A DNA stretch of 64,000 nt from Microbacterium foliorum (GTDB lineage Bacteria; Actinomycetota; Actinomycetes; Actinomycetales; Microbacteriaceae), in contig NZ_CP041040.1 of the NCBI RefSeq assembly GCF_006385575.1, forward strand, positions 2,852,001 to 2,916,000, in the 5' to 3' direction. This document shows, piece by piece, positions 8,009 to 16,271 of the stretch (position 1 is its first letter; the number at the start of each line of letters is the position of its first letter). The position numbers were made by a program, and so were the translations under genes. The notes under the pieces are model-generated. The model was not told where the DNA came from. It made no database searches and saw nothing but the letters and a program-made list of their open reading frames with translations.

Positions 8009-9613
8009 TCAGTTCAGCTCCTCGAGGGCCTTGGTCTTGCGGAAGCTGATGATCGAGATCGTCGCGACCACGATGAAGATCAGGATCGTGAACGCGGAGG
8101 CGAGACCGTAGTCGCGGGACTGACCCGTGAACGCCACCTTGTAGACCATCGAGATCAGGATGTCGGTGTGCCCGACCGGGATGCTGACGTCCTCGAACCG
8201 CGGCCCGCCCTTGGTCAGCATGTAGATCAGGTTGAAGTTGTTGAAGTTGAACGCGAAGGACGAGATCAGCAGCGGCGCGACCGTCACGAGCAGCAGCGGC
8301 AGCTTGATGCGGCGGAAGACCTGCCACGGGTTCGCGCCGTCCATCACCGCCGCCTCGTTGACGTCTTCCGGGATGCCCTGCAGGGCGCCCATGCAGACGA
8401 GGAACATGTAGGGGAAGCCCAGCCAGAGATTGACCAGGAGCACCGACACCTTCGCGAGGTTCGGGTCGGTGAGCCACGGGATGTCCGCTCCCCCGAAGAT
8501 CACCTGGTTGATGAATCCGAAGCTCTCGTTCATCATGCCCGCCCAGACGAGAGCCGACAGGAACGCGGGGAACGCGTACGGGAGGATCAGGATGATCCGG
8601 TAGCCGTTGCGGAACCGCATCCGCGTGTTGTTGAAGACCAGCGCGAGCAGCAGTCCGAGGAAGAACGTGGTCGCGACGGAGAGCAGGGCGAACACGAACG
8701 TCCAGATTGTCACCGAGATGAGCGGACCGCGGATGTTCTCGTCGGTCACGGCGCGCACGAAGTTGTCGAACCCGACGGTGGTCTGCCAGCCGGGCAGCAG
8801 CTCGGCGCCGTCCTCGGCGATGAACGACCCCTGTCCGGTGTCGGAGTACACGGCACCGGTCGTCGTGTCGGTGATGGTGTCGGCATCCGCGTCGTACTCG
8901 AGCGTCGAGACGTAGAGGTAGCCCTTCTGGCCGTCGGGGGCGCGCAGGCTGCCGTCGTTGGGGTCGTCGCTGAACGGCACCGAGAGCTTCTCGAGCTCTT
9001 CCGACAGGGTGAACACCTTCGCGAGCGGGAGGGTGGTCCAGCCGTCGACGGCGACGGCCTGGCCACTCTGGAACTCGGCGTCGACCTCTTGCAGCGGCTG
9101 CTCAGCGGTGCCGAGCAGCGCGTCGCCCGACTCGGGGTCGGTCACGAGCAGGCCGTAGGTGCCGGACTGCTCGACGACCGTGACCGGATAGGTCGCCGAG
9201 TCCTCGACGCGCTCCTGGGCCGAAGCGAGGAGCGACGAGATCGCCTGGTCCTTCGTGCCGTTGTGCCCGGTGCCGTAGTTCGTGAACCCGATGTACCCCG
9301 TGTACAGCAGCGTGAACACCTGGAAGATGATCAGGAAGATGATGCCGGGGGTCAGGTACTTCGCGGGGATTCGCTTGCGCGAGAAGTAGATGTAGTTGAC
9401 GAGGACGGTGACGGCCACGACCAGGCCGAGCACCAGCCACTCCTGCTGGCCGAACAGGACGAATGCCGCGTACAGCGCGATGGCGTCGACGATCGCCAGC
9501 AGCAGGATCTTCAGCAGCATCCAGCCGATGGGACCGGAGGCGGCCTCGGCGATCTTCGCCGCCTGGCGCTGGCGCTTGTTCAGTGGAGCCGTGGGCTCTT
9601 CGGTCAGTGTCAT
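8009..9613 (-). CDS. malF: Maltose/maltodextrin ABC transporter permease MalF
   Basis: A 534-residue permease, the long MalF type: a cytoplasmic N-terminus, two or three membrane segments (for example IGWMLLKILLLAIVDAIALY), then a large extracytoplasmic region of about 190 residues (near 95-285) corresponding to the periplasmic P2-type domain that contacts the binding protein. The five-helix core follows, and its coupling loop EAAVMDGANPWQVFRRIKLP lies near residues 417-436. It ends FRKTKALEELN. It sits between malE (66 bases upstream, with a strong hairpin in the gap) and malG. The length and the P2 domain set it apart from the shorter sugar permeases of the same family. Confidence 0.9.
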   Translation of the reverse strand: MTLTEEPTAPLNKRQRQAAKIAEAASGPIGWMLLKILLLAIVDAIALYAAFVLFGQQEWLVLGLVVAVTVLVNYIYFSRKRIPAKYLTPGIIFLIIFQVFTLLYTGYIGFTNYGTGHNGTKDQAISSLLASAQERVEDSATYPVTVVEQSGTYGLLVTDPESGDALLGTAEQPLQEVDAEFQSGQAVAVDGWTTLPLAKVFTLSEELEKLSVPFSDDPNDGSLRAPDGQKGYLYVSTLEYDADADTITDTTTGAVYSDTGQGSFIAEDGAELLPGWQTTVGFDNFVRAVTDENIRGPLISVTIWTFVFALLSVATTFFLGLLLALVFNNTRMRFRNGYRIILILPYAFPAFLSALVWAGMMNESFGFINQVIFGGADIPWLTDPNLAKVSVLLVNLWLGFPYMFLVCMGALQGIPEDVNEAAVMDGANPWQVFRRIKLPLLLVTVAPLLISSFAFNFNNFNLIYMLTKGGPRFEDVSIPVGHTDILISMVYKVAFTGQSRDYGLASAFTILIFIVVATISIISFRKTKALEELN

Positions 9614-9631
9614 CTCGTCCCCGTCGTCGAG

Positions 9632-9662
9632 CTGCCGGGGCGGACGAGGTCCGCCCCGGCAG
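9632..9662 (-). promoter_or_regulatory. Intercistronic hairpin between malE and malF
   Basis: Two perfectly complementary 14-base arms (9632-9645 and 9649-9662) separated by three bases. There is no T-run after it on the minus strand, so it is unlikely to be a full terminator. Stem-loops at this position are known to stabilise the upstream binding-protein mRNA and lower permease expression in sugar ABC operons; that role here is inference. Confidence 0.6.
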
Positions 9663-9679
9663 GGGTTGTGCTGGGTGTC

Positions 9680-10888
9680 TTACTGGATTGCTGCGGTGAC
9701 GTCGTCGACGAGCTTCTGCCACGTCGTCGTCGGGTCGGAGCCGTTGATGACCGCGGCCTCGGCCACGCCCCAGAACTCCCAGACCGAACCCATCGCGGGG
9801 ATCGCGGGCATCGGGACCGCATCCGCACCGACGGCCTGGAAGCCGGCGATGATCTCGTCGGAGGCAGCGGTGTCGGCGGCGGCCGTCAGAGCGGGCAGGA
9901 CGTTGCCGGCCTCGAACAGCGCGAGCTGCACCTCTTCGGTGCCGATGTAGTTCACGAGGAAGTCGTTCGCGGCGACCTTGTTCTTCGACTCGGAGCTCAC
10001 GAAGAAGCCCTTGACACCGGCGAACGGCGAAGCGGTCTCGCCCGTGGGGCTGGGGATCGGGTCGATCGCGACGTTGATGCCGGCGTCGGTCGCCGCGCCG
10101 ACGTTCCACGGGCCGGTCAGCCAGAAGGCCGCGGTGCCGTCGAGGAACTGCTGCTTGGCGATCTCACCGTCGATGTCGGTGTTCAGCGTGCCCGCTGCGC
10201 CCTGAGCGGCGAGCCACTCGGAGAACGCGAAGCCTCCCTCGCTGCCGAGCTGGAGGTCGGCGGAGTCGTAGCTGCCCGAGTCGTCGGTGCCGAAGACCGG
10301 GGCGCCGAATGCCGTCTGGAACGGGTACAGGTGGTACGGGTTGCCCTCGGCGCCCTGCTCGACCACGAAGGTGCCCTTCGAGACCATGTCGTCGAAGCTC
10401 GTCGCTGCGGCGGGGACCATGTCGGCGTTGCGCAGCACGGCGATGTTCTCGACCGCGTACGGAAGCATGTAGACGGTGCCGTCGTACGTCGCTGCCTGGA
10501 GTGCGACGGGCAGGTAGTCGGCCGACGAGTCGCCGAGCTCGAGCGGCGCGACGACGCCGTTGGTCGACAGCTCGCCGAGCCAGTCGTGTGCGCCCATGAC
10601 GACGTCGGGACCCTTGCCGGTCGGCACCTGCTGGATGAAGTCGTCCTTCATGTCGTCGACGGACTTGCCCACGAGCTCGACCTTGACTCCGGTCTTGTCC
10701 TCGTAGGAGTCGGCAGCGCTCTGCAGCGCGGCGACGCGCTCGGCGTCGACCCAGACGGTCAGCGTTCCGCCGCTCTCGCCCTCGGCCGAGTCGCCGCCAT
10801 CGGTCGCGGTCGAGCAACCGGCAAGTGTAAGAGTCGAAACGATCGCGATGACGCCGGCGGCGACTATGCCCCTCTTGTTCACCTTCAT
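9680..10888 (-). CDS. malE: Maltose/maltodextrin-binding lipoprotein MalE
   Basis: A 402-residue extracytoplasmic solute-binding protein of family 1. The N-terminus is a lipoprotein signal (MKVNKRGIVAAGV, hydrophobic core, lipobox LAGC with Cys25), so it is anchored to the outer face of the membrane. The mature part shows the family's features: LTVWVDAERVAALQSAADSY, a GKGPDVVMGAHDWLGEL segment, and FWLTGPWNVGAATDAGIN further on. It captures the sugar and hands it to MalFG. It is first in the operon, with a GAGAGG ribosome site. A promoter at 10941-10970 overlaps a LacI-type operator, so sugar-dependent repression is likely. Confidence 0.92.
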   Translation of the reverse strand: MKVNKRGIVAAGVIAIVSTLTLAGCSTATDGGDSAEGESGGTLTVWVDAERVAALQSAADSYEDKTGVKVELVGKSVDDMKDDFIQQVPTGKGPDVVMGAHDWLGELSTNGVVAPLELGDSSADYLPVALQAATYDGTVYMLPYAVENIAVLRNADMVPAAATSFDDMVSKGTFVVEQGAEGNPYHLYPFQTAFGAPVFGTDDSGSYDSADLQLGSEGGFAFSEWLAAQGAAGTLNTDIDGEIAKQQFLDGTAAFWLTGPWNVGAATDAGINVAIDPIPSPTGETASPFAGVKGFFVSSESKNKVAANDFLVNYIGTEEVQLALFEAGNVLPALTAAADTAASDEIIAGFQAVGADAVPMPAIPAMGSVWEFWGVAEAAVINGSDPTTTWQKLVDDVTAAIQ

Positions 10889-10927
10889 TGGTGTGTGCCT
10901 CTCTGAAGTGCTGGTGGCCTGCAGGAC

Positions 10928-10970
10928 TGCAAGCGCTTACAGTATGCAACGAGATCGACGAGAATGGCAA
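10928..10970 (-). promoter_or_regulatory. malE promoter with overlapping LacI-type operator
   Basis: On the minus strand, -35 TTGCCA (10965-10970) and -10 CATACT (10941-10946) are 18 bases apart. The dyad TGCAAGCGCTTACA (10928-10941) overlaps the end of the -10 and the expected transcription start. The central AAGCGCTT is the hallmark of LacI/GalR-family operators in sugar regulons of actinobacteria, so a MalR-like repressor encoded elsewhere probably binds it. Confidence 0.6.
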
Positions 10971-11024
10971 CGCAAGAAGCCTTCGATATCAAGCTGTAAC
11001 CGCGGAATGCCGGGTGAGGTGCGA

Positions 11025-11038
11025 TGGAAGCGCTTCCA
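11025..11038. promoter_or_regulatory. Second LacI-type operator, perfect palindrome TGGAAGCGCTTCCA
   Basis: A 14-base perfect palindrome with the same AAGCGCTT core as the malE operator. Its centre is 97 bases from the first site, close to nine helical turns, so DNA looping between the two is possible. It also lies about 40-50 bases upstream of the proposed yajQ start. Confidence 0.6.
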
Positions 11039-11076
11039 AGCGAGCGTGAAAACGGCGGTGTCGATACACTTCCCTT

Positions 11077-11565
11077 ATGGCTGACAGTTCCTTTGACATC
11101 GTCTCGAAAGTGGATCACCAGGAGGCCGAGAACGCCCTGAACCAGGCGCGCAAGGAGATCGAGCAGCGCTACGACTTCAAGGGCACCGGCTCCTCCATCG
11201 CCTGGAGCGGCGAGCAGATCCTGATCATCGCCGGCACCGAGGAGCGCGCGAAGGCCGTTCTCGACGTCTTCCAGTCCAAGCTCATCAAGCGAGGCATCTC
11301 GCTCAAGAGCCTCGAGTCGGGCGACCCCTTCGCGAGCGGCAAGGAGTTCCGCATCGTCTCGACCCTCAAGGACGGCATCTCCTCGGAGAACGCGAAGAAG
11401 ATCAACAAGATCATCCGCGACGAAGGCCCCAAGGGCGTGAAGAGCCAGATCCAGGGCGACGAGTTGCGCGTGCAGTCCAAGAGCCGCGACGACCTGCAGT
11501 CCGTGATCTCTCTGCTCAAGGGCTCAGACCTCGATCTCGACCTGCAGTTCATCAACTACCGCTGA
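11077..11565 (+). CDS. yajQ: YajQ family nucleotide-binding protein
   Basis: A 162-residue protein matching the YajQ family over its whole length: it starts [13 protein letters not shown], has the conserved [10 protein letters not shown] segment (residues 29-38), [20 protein letters not shown] in the middle, and the end [11 protein letters not shown]. YajQ proteins have two RNP-like ferredoxin folds; in some proteobacteria they bind cyclic di-GMP and act with a LysR-type regulator, but the actinobacterial role is not settled. A TACACT -10 hexamer at 11065-11070 ends six bases before the ATG and no ribosome site is seen, so the mRNA may be leaderless. The gene is followed by a strong terminator. 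Confidence 0.93.
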   Translation: MADSSFDIVSKVDHQEAENALNQARKEIEQRYDFKGTGSSIAWSGEQILIIAGTEERAKAVLDVFQSKLIKRGISLKSLESGDPFASGKEFRIVSTLKDGISSENAKKINKIIRDEGPKGVKSQIQGDELRVQSKSRDDLQSVISLLKGSDLDLDLQFINYR

Positions 11566-11577
11566 CCTCTCAGTTCG

Positions 11578-11613
11578 AAGGGGGGACGGATGCCGAGGCA
11601 TCCGTCCCCCCTT
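11578..11613 (+). terminator. Strong stem-loop terminator after yajQ
   Basis: Perfect 17-base arms (11578-11594 and 11597-11613), GC-rich, 12 bases after the yajQ stop. The AA at the left base and TT at the right base fit an intrinsic terminator with a short U-tract, typical of high-GC genomes. Confidence 0.75.
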
Positions 11614-11801
11614 CCGTGTGCCCGCCAATCGCATTCCGATATATGGGCCGGAGTGCCCGAGACTGGATGCAGTCGCGTCCCGAACGCGACAGACGATGCG
11701 GCGATGCATGACGCGCTGCCGAACCACGGCTCCGCGCTTCGCGGATCGCGGTTCCCGCCTTGTGGGGACTGGGCGCAGTGCAGCTCCGTGCACGCCATCG
11801 T

Positions 11802-11839
11802 CTGTGGCCGGCGGGTGTCCCAACACCCGTCGGCCACAG
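11802..11839. repeat. Near-perfect 17-bp hairpin in a 440-bp non-coding stretch
   Basis: The stretch from 11566 to 12005 has no convincing gene. Apart from the yajQ terminator it contains this inverted repeat: arms 11802-11818 and 11823-11839 pair over 17 bases with a single G-T wobble and a four-base loop. There is no T-run on either strand. It lies about 170 bases upstream of the GntR gene. It could be a terminator-like element, the 3' end of a small RNA or a regulatory structure; I see no further evidence for any of these. Confidence 0.6.
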
Positions 11840-12005
11840 AAATCACCCGTACCGAACTCTGCGACGACGCCCCGAGGGCGAGCGCCGATGTGCTCGCCCG
11901 AAAACTCGTCTGTGGATTATTGGCATCGCGATCGACTTCGTGATGTAGTGGCCGTCCGGGCACATCATGGGGAGCCCGGATCTGGAAAGCAACTGGGGGC
12001 AGTCC

Positions 12006-12641
12006 ATGAACAACAACAACTCGATGACGAGTGTCAGAGAAAGCAAGCAGCTCTTGGCGGAGGAGGTTTTTCAGCACATCGGCGCGCAGATCGTGGACGG
12101 TGTGCTGGAGCCCGGCTATCGAATCCGCGATGTCGATGTCGCTGAAGAACTGCACGTGTCGCGGACTCCGGTGCGAGAGGCGTTACAGCGCCTCGAGCGT
12201 CTCGGGCTCGTGACGATGTATCCGAGCAGATACACCGAGGTCACGGCGGTCACACCCGAGACCGTCGAACAGACGCTCGAGTTCGCGGGGTACCAGGCAG
12301 GGATCGCGGCGCGCATGGGCATCGCGCGCATGAGCCAGGAGGAACGCGAGAGCCTCGCAGAGCTCGTCGAAGAGATGTACACGGCGCTCGATGACGACGT
12401 GCACATCTCCAACACCCGATGGGCGGTGTTCTCGTTTCTCAGTGCACGGAGTCGAAACCTGCAGCATCAGGTGCTGATCAACGATGCGAGCATGGCGCTG
12501 TTCCGCAACCTCCGCGGCTGGAGCGTTCCCGAGAACGACCGGGAGCGCATGCTCCAGGTCTATCGGAACTTCCACGACGCGGTGCTGCGCGGCGATGCCG
12601 ACGACGCCGAGCGCCAGGCGCGTCTGATGCACTACGTCTGA
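12006..12641 (+). CDS. GntR family transcriptional regulator (FadR/FCD subfamily)
   Basis: A 211-residue regulator. The N-terminal winged helix reads VFQHIGAQIVDGVLEPGYRI, then VAEELHVSRTPVREALQRLE (about residues 39-58), the canonical GntR recognition helix. The C-terminal half is all-helical (ETVEQTLEFAGYQAGIAARM, later RNFHDAVLRGDADDAERQAR), which fits the FCD ligand-binding domain; it is at the short end and the usual metal-binding His residues are not obvious. The start MNNNNSM at 12006 is preferred to an in-frame ATG at 11967. No operon partner follows; the next gene is convergent. The target is unknown. Confidence 0.82.
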   Translation: MNNNNSMTSVRESKQLLAEEVFQHIGAQIVDGVLEPGYRIRDVDVAEELHVSRTPVREALQRLERLGLVTMYPSRYTEVTAVTPETVEQTLEFAGYQAGIAARMGIARMSQEERESLAELVEEMYTALDDDVHISNTRWAVFSFLSARSRNLQHQVLINDASMALFRNLRGWSVPENDRERMLQVYRNFHDAVLRGDADDAERQARLMHYV

Positions 12642-12681
12642 TCTCTGCGTCTGATCACTGCGTCCGATCACTGCGTCTGAG
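12637..12681. repeat. 13-bp tandem repeat over the GntR stop codon
   Basis: Three consecutive units (12637-12649, 12650-12662, 12663-12675) of consensus TCTGATCACTGCG, differing at one position each, followed by a six-base partial copy. The first unit contains the stop codon of the GntR gene, so slippage could change the 3' untranslated region without touching the protein. Confidence 0.7.
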
Positions 12682-12697
12682 CGCTCGCAATGCGCTG

Positions 12698-13705
12698 TCA
12701 GCGCGCGGCCGTCCAGCCTCTGACCCACCGGTCGAGGCGACGATACGCTTCCTCTCTCGCCTCGTGGCGAGAGAGGAAGACATCGTGCAGGGCCCCGTCG
12801 ATGCGCTCGACGGTGACGGACGGACCGAGCTTGAGCGCCGCCCGCGCGATGTCGTCGACGACCAGCACCGAGTCTGCTCGGGTGAGGTCCTCGGACCATC
12901 GCGTGGGCGTCGCCGAGCGCGCGGACAGCAGCACGCACACGGCCGCGTCGATCGACAGCCCTGCCGAGACCTGGGCGTGGCCCGTGAGGATCGCGTGGAA
13001 CCATCCTGCATGCACGGCCATCGTCTGTGCCGGCCGCCACAGCAGGTTCACCTCGACGGGATCCTCGGGGTCGGCGACCTCCTGCTGCGCGCGCGTGTAG
13101 AACCCGAGATCGACCTGCGGAGCCACCTCCCGAGGAGCCCACCGCGCCTGCAGTTCAGCCATCGGCGCGATCAGCGGGCGCGCCGATGCGACCTGGAACT
13201 CGAGCCACGGACTGTTCAGGATCACAGCATCCGCCGTCTCGGGGTGCCGCGACGCCCACAGGCTCAGGATGAGCCCGCCGGTCGAGTGGCCGAGAAGCAC
13301 CAGGCGTCGCGCGGATGCGGTGGCCTCGGGCCCGCGGCCCATCGCGTGCAGCGCCGCGGCGATGTCTTCGTCGTACGCGACGAGGTCGGTGATGTAGCCG
13401 GGAGTCTGACCGTCGCGCAGGCTGCGTCCGTACTTGCGGAGGTCGAGAGCGAAGAAGCGCGCGCCGCGCGAGGTCCAGAAGCGAGCGAGCCGCTTCTGGA
13501 AGAAGTAATCCGACCAGCCGTGCACGTAGAGCACGTCGACGTCATCGAGCGGAAACCGGCGCCCGCTCACGCGATCCCACCAGGGTCGCTCCCTCGGCAG
13601 TGCCCTCACGATCGTGGCGACCAGCGGGCCCTCGTCATCCTCACCGAGTTCGAGCGTGAGCTGCGCGAACTCGTCGCCGAGAACGTCCGGTATCCACTCA
13701 GCCAT
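12698..13705 (-). CDS. Alpha/beta hydrolase
   Basis: A 335-residue soluble hydrolase. It contains an oxyanion-loop HG (residues 62-63, YVHGWSDYF), the nucleophile elbow GHSTGG with Ser141, and a late acidic and histidine region (VERIDGALHDVFLSRHEARE) where the catalytic Asp and His would lie. This fits the serine hydrolase / lysophospholipase-like group of the alpha/beta fold; the substrate cannot be told. The start MAEWIPD follows a TAGCCT -10 by six bases (13712-13717), consistent with a leaderless transcript. It is convergent with the GntR regulator. Confidence 0.82.
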   Translation of the reverse strand: MAEWIPDVLGDEFAQLTLELGEDDEGPLVATIVRALPRERPWWDRVSGRRFPLDDVDVLYVHGWSDYFFQKRLARFWTSRGARFFALDLRKYGRSLRDGQTPGYITDLVAYDEDIAAALHAMGRGPEATASARRLVLLGHSTGGLILSLWASRHPETADAVILNSPWLEFQVASARPLIAPMAELQARWAPREVAPQVDLGFYTRAQQEVADPEDPVEVNLLWRPAQTMAVHAGWFHAILTGHAQVSAGLSIDAAVCVLLSARSATPTRWSEDLTRADSVLVVDDIARAALKLGPSVTVERIDGALHDVFLSRHEAREEAYRRLDRWVRGWTAAR

Positions 13706-13733
13706 GCCGCCAGGCTAGCCGACAGCGTGCGGG

Positions 13734-14777
13734 CTACTCGGGAGCGGTGTGTCCGACCGTGAGGTTGCGCACGACCGTCTCTGCCAGCGGAGCCGGGTCG
13801 GCGGCACCGGCTCCATTGTCGAATGTCACCATCCGGATCCAGTCGAGACCGACGCGCACGTCGACGATGCTCTCACCGTGCTCACCCGTGCTGGCCTTGG
13901 CGGAATCGGCTCCCTCGACCTCGACGGGGTCGCCACCGAGCTTCTCGAACGCCCAGGCTCCTGCGGGAAGCGTCGTGAGCATCAGATAGCTGGATCCTTC
14001 GTACTCACTTCCGGCCGACTTGAAGTAGCAGATGCGTGAGCCGTTGACGACCTCGTACACCTCAGCAGGGATCCCCCAGCCGCCGAAGTCGGTGAAGAGA
14101 GCCGCGTCCGACACACCGAATGCGGCGTTCACCTGCTCCGGTGTGGTGAAGCGCTCGCACGGAGCGCCGACGATCTCGCTGTCGACGTATTCGACCTCGC
14201 GCGTGCTCGACGCCGCCGACGCGGCGATCCCCCGCAGTGCGTCCTCGATCCGGGCGGTGTCGCCCGCGCCGAGATCGGGATCGACGACGGTGGCCGACAG
14301 CAGCACGTCTCCGTCGGGCAGCTCGAACCCGCAGCGTCCGTCCTCGCAGCTCGCCGCTTCGCCCCAGAAGCCCTGGCGCTCGGTCGCACCCGCGATCACA
14401 GCCTCCGCGTCGGGGACGATCGTGACCTCCCAGCTGCGTTCCGTGTCGCCGGTCGAGCAGGCGATGCCGCCTGCTCGCTGGAACATGTGCTGCCCCGGAC
14501 CCGGAAGCCAGCCCATCGCCGACACCACCGAGAGCACCGGCTCGACCGGTGTCGCCGGCTCGCCCAGAAGTTCCGCCATCGTCGCGGCGACATCGTCGCA
14601 GGTCACGTCGAACGCCGTCTCCGGCTCGACCACTGCCTCGGGCGTCGGGGTCGCCGTCGACGTCGCCGAGGCGGACGCCGACGGCGAGCCCGTGGGCTTC
14701 GGCGTCGGCTCGGCCGTGCACCCTGAGACGAGCAGCAGGGCGGCGGTGCCGAGGACGATCAGAGAACGCAGTCGCAT
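13734..14777 (-). CDS. Secreted lipoprotein of unknown function
   Basis: A 347-residue protein with a lipoprotein signal (MRLRSLIVLGTAALLLVSGC, lipidated Cys20), a Thr/Ser/Pro/Ala-rich spacer of about 30 residues, and a folded part containing several Cys that could form disulphides (VTCDDVA, GIACSTGD, CEDGRCGFEL, GAPCERF, RICYFKS). It has two related halves, each opening with a Cys-centred motif followed by a TxxEV-like strand, which suggests an internal duplication. I do not recognise the domain. A TAGGCT -10 at 14784-14789 sits six bases before the ATG, so it has its own leaderless promoter. Confidence 0.75.
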   Translation of the reverse strand: MRLRSLIVLGTAALLLVSGCTAEPTPKPTGSPSASASATSTATPTPEAVVEPETAFDVTCDDVAATMAELLGEPATPVEPVLSVVSAMGWLPGPGQHMFQRAGGIACSTGDTERSWEVTIVPDAEAVIAGATERQGFWGEAASCEDGRCGFELPDGDVLLSATVVDPDLGAGDTARIEDALRGIAASAASSTREVEYVDSEIVGAPCERFTTPEQVNAAFGVSDAALFTDFGGWGIPAEVYEVVNGSRICYFKSAGSEYEGSSYLMLTTLPAGAWAFEKLGGDPVEVEGADSAKASTGEHGESIVDVRVGLDWIRMVTFDNGAGAADPAPLAETVVRNLTVGHTAPE

Positions 14778-14839
14778 CCGATCAGCCTAGAGACGCTCGC
14801 TCTCCGACACACAAGGTGCCGACAACGATCCGGTGTCGG

Positions 14840-16213
14840 TCACTCTCCGCGAGAGACGCGCACCATCTCGTCACGCGGTACGACCTTGACGCGGGCGCGC
14901 TCGTGCGGCGCACCGAGCGCGACCTCATGCTCGTCGAGTCGGTGCCAGCCCTCGAGGTCGGTCCACTTGACGCCGCGTTCCTGCAGCAGCGCGGGGATCG
15001 CCTCTTCCGACGGGTCTTCCGGGTGCCACCACGAACCCTGGTCGTTGATGATGTGCCGCACGGTCTCCATGGCATCCGACTTGGTGTGGCCGATGAGACC
15101 GACCGGTCCGCGCTTGATCCAACCGGTCGCGTAGATGCCGGTCATCTGCTGGTTCGAGTCCTTGGCGAGCACCTGGCCCTCGCGGTTGGGAATCACACCG
15201 TGCTTCTTGTCGAAGGGCACACCCGGAAGCGGCGAGCCGAAGTATCCGATCGCGCGGTAGAGCGCCTGCAGCGGCACCTCGCGCATCTCACCCGTGCCCA
15301 CGGCGCCACCCTGTCCGTCGGGCTTCGTGCGCTCGTAGACCAGGGCCGCCACGCGGCCCGTCTCGTCTGTGCGGACCTCGACCGGACGCGCCCAGAAGTG
15401 CAGGTGCAGACGACGGGATGCCGTGCCCCCGGCGTTGTTCACGGAGTCGCGCTTGCGCCACGACTGCAGGATGCGGTCGATGACCATGACCTGCTTGTTG
15501 CTGGCGACCGCGTCCTTCGACGCCTCGTCGTAGTCGAAGTCCTCGTCGTACACGACCATGTCGACATCGCGCAGCTCGCCGAGTTCGCGCAGCTCGAGCG
15601 GAGTGAACTTGACCTGCGCGGGGCCACGGCGACCGAACACGTGCACGTCGGTGACCGCACTCGCCTTCAGCCCCTCGTAGACGTTCTCGGGAACCTCGGT
15701 GACCAGCAGGTCCTCAGCGTGCTTCGCCAGCATGCGGGCGACGTCGAGGGCGACGTTGCCGTTGCCCAGCACACCGACGGATGCGGCATCCAGCGGCCAC
15801 TCGCGCGGCACGTCGGGGTGTCCGTCGAACCAGCTCACGTAGTCGGCGGCGCCGTAGGAGGCGACCGCGTCGATGCCGGGGACGTCGAGGGTGGTGTCGC
15901 GGATCGCGCCGGTGGCGAAGATCACCGCGTTGTAGTGGTTCTTCAGGTCATCGAGGGTGATGTCCTCGCCGAAGCGGACGTTGCCGAACAGACGGATGTC
16001 GCCGCGGTCGAGCACATCGCGGAGGGCGTTGATGATGCCCTTGATGCGGGGATGATCGGGGGCGACGCCGTAGCGGACCAGGCCGTAGGGTGCCGGAAGC
16101 TGCTCGAAGAGATCGATGGAGACGTCGAACTTGCGCTCGGCCTTCAGCAGGATGTCGGCGGCGTAGATGCCGGCGGGGCCCGCTCCGACGATGGCCAGTC
16201 TGAGCTTGGTCAT
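14840..16213 (-). CDS. fprA: Ferredoxin/flavodoxin-NADP+ reductase, adrenodoxin reductase type
   Basis: A 457-residue FAD enzyme that transfers electrons between NADPH and ferredoxin or flavodoxin. The FAD-binding GAGPAG lies at residues 10-15, followed by APYGLVRYGVAPDHPRIK, a signature of the adrenodoxin reductase/FprA group. The NADP-binding site reads GNGNVALDVARML (about 190-202) with FGRRGPAQ shortly after. The C-terminal FAD-contacting stretch is YATGWIKRGPVGLIGHTKSD. Length and motifs match mycobacterial FprA. It has a ribosome site (AAAGGAT) upstream and lies 58 bases downstream of the polyprenyl synthase gene, probably in its own or a shared unit. Confidence 0.93.
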   Translation of the reverse strand: MTKLRLAIVGAGPAGIYAADILLKAERKFDVSIDLFEQLPAPYGLVRYGVAPDHPRIKGIINALRDVLDRGDIRLFGNVRFGEDITLDDLKNHYNAVIFATGAIRDTTLDVPGIDAVASYGAADYVSWFDGHPDVPREWPLDAASVGVLGNGNVALDVARMLAKHAEDLLVTEVPENVYEGLKASAVTDVHVFGRRGPAQVKFTPLELRELGELRDVDMVVYDEDFDYDEASKDAVASNKQVMVIDRILQSWRKRDSVNNAGGTASRRLHLHFWARPVEVRTDETGRVAALVYERTKPDGQGGAVGTGEMREVPLQALYRAIGYFGSPLPGVPFDKKHGVIPNREGQVLAKDSNQQMTGIYATGWIKRGPVGLIGHTKSDAMETVRHIINDQGSWWHPEDPSEEAIPALLQERGVKWTDLEGWHRLDEHEVALGAPHERARVKVVPRDEMVRVSRGE

Positions 16214-16271
16214 AAGGGATCCTTTCGTATGCCGTCACATCCGGAGCGCGCGACCCTGGGGCCGCGACACA

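Noticed and set aside
7820..10906. Plus-strand ORF of 1,028 codons
   Set aside because: Exactly antisense to malE, malF and malG, which have clear motifs; composition is shadow-like.
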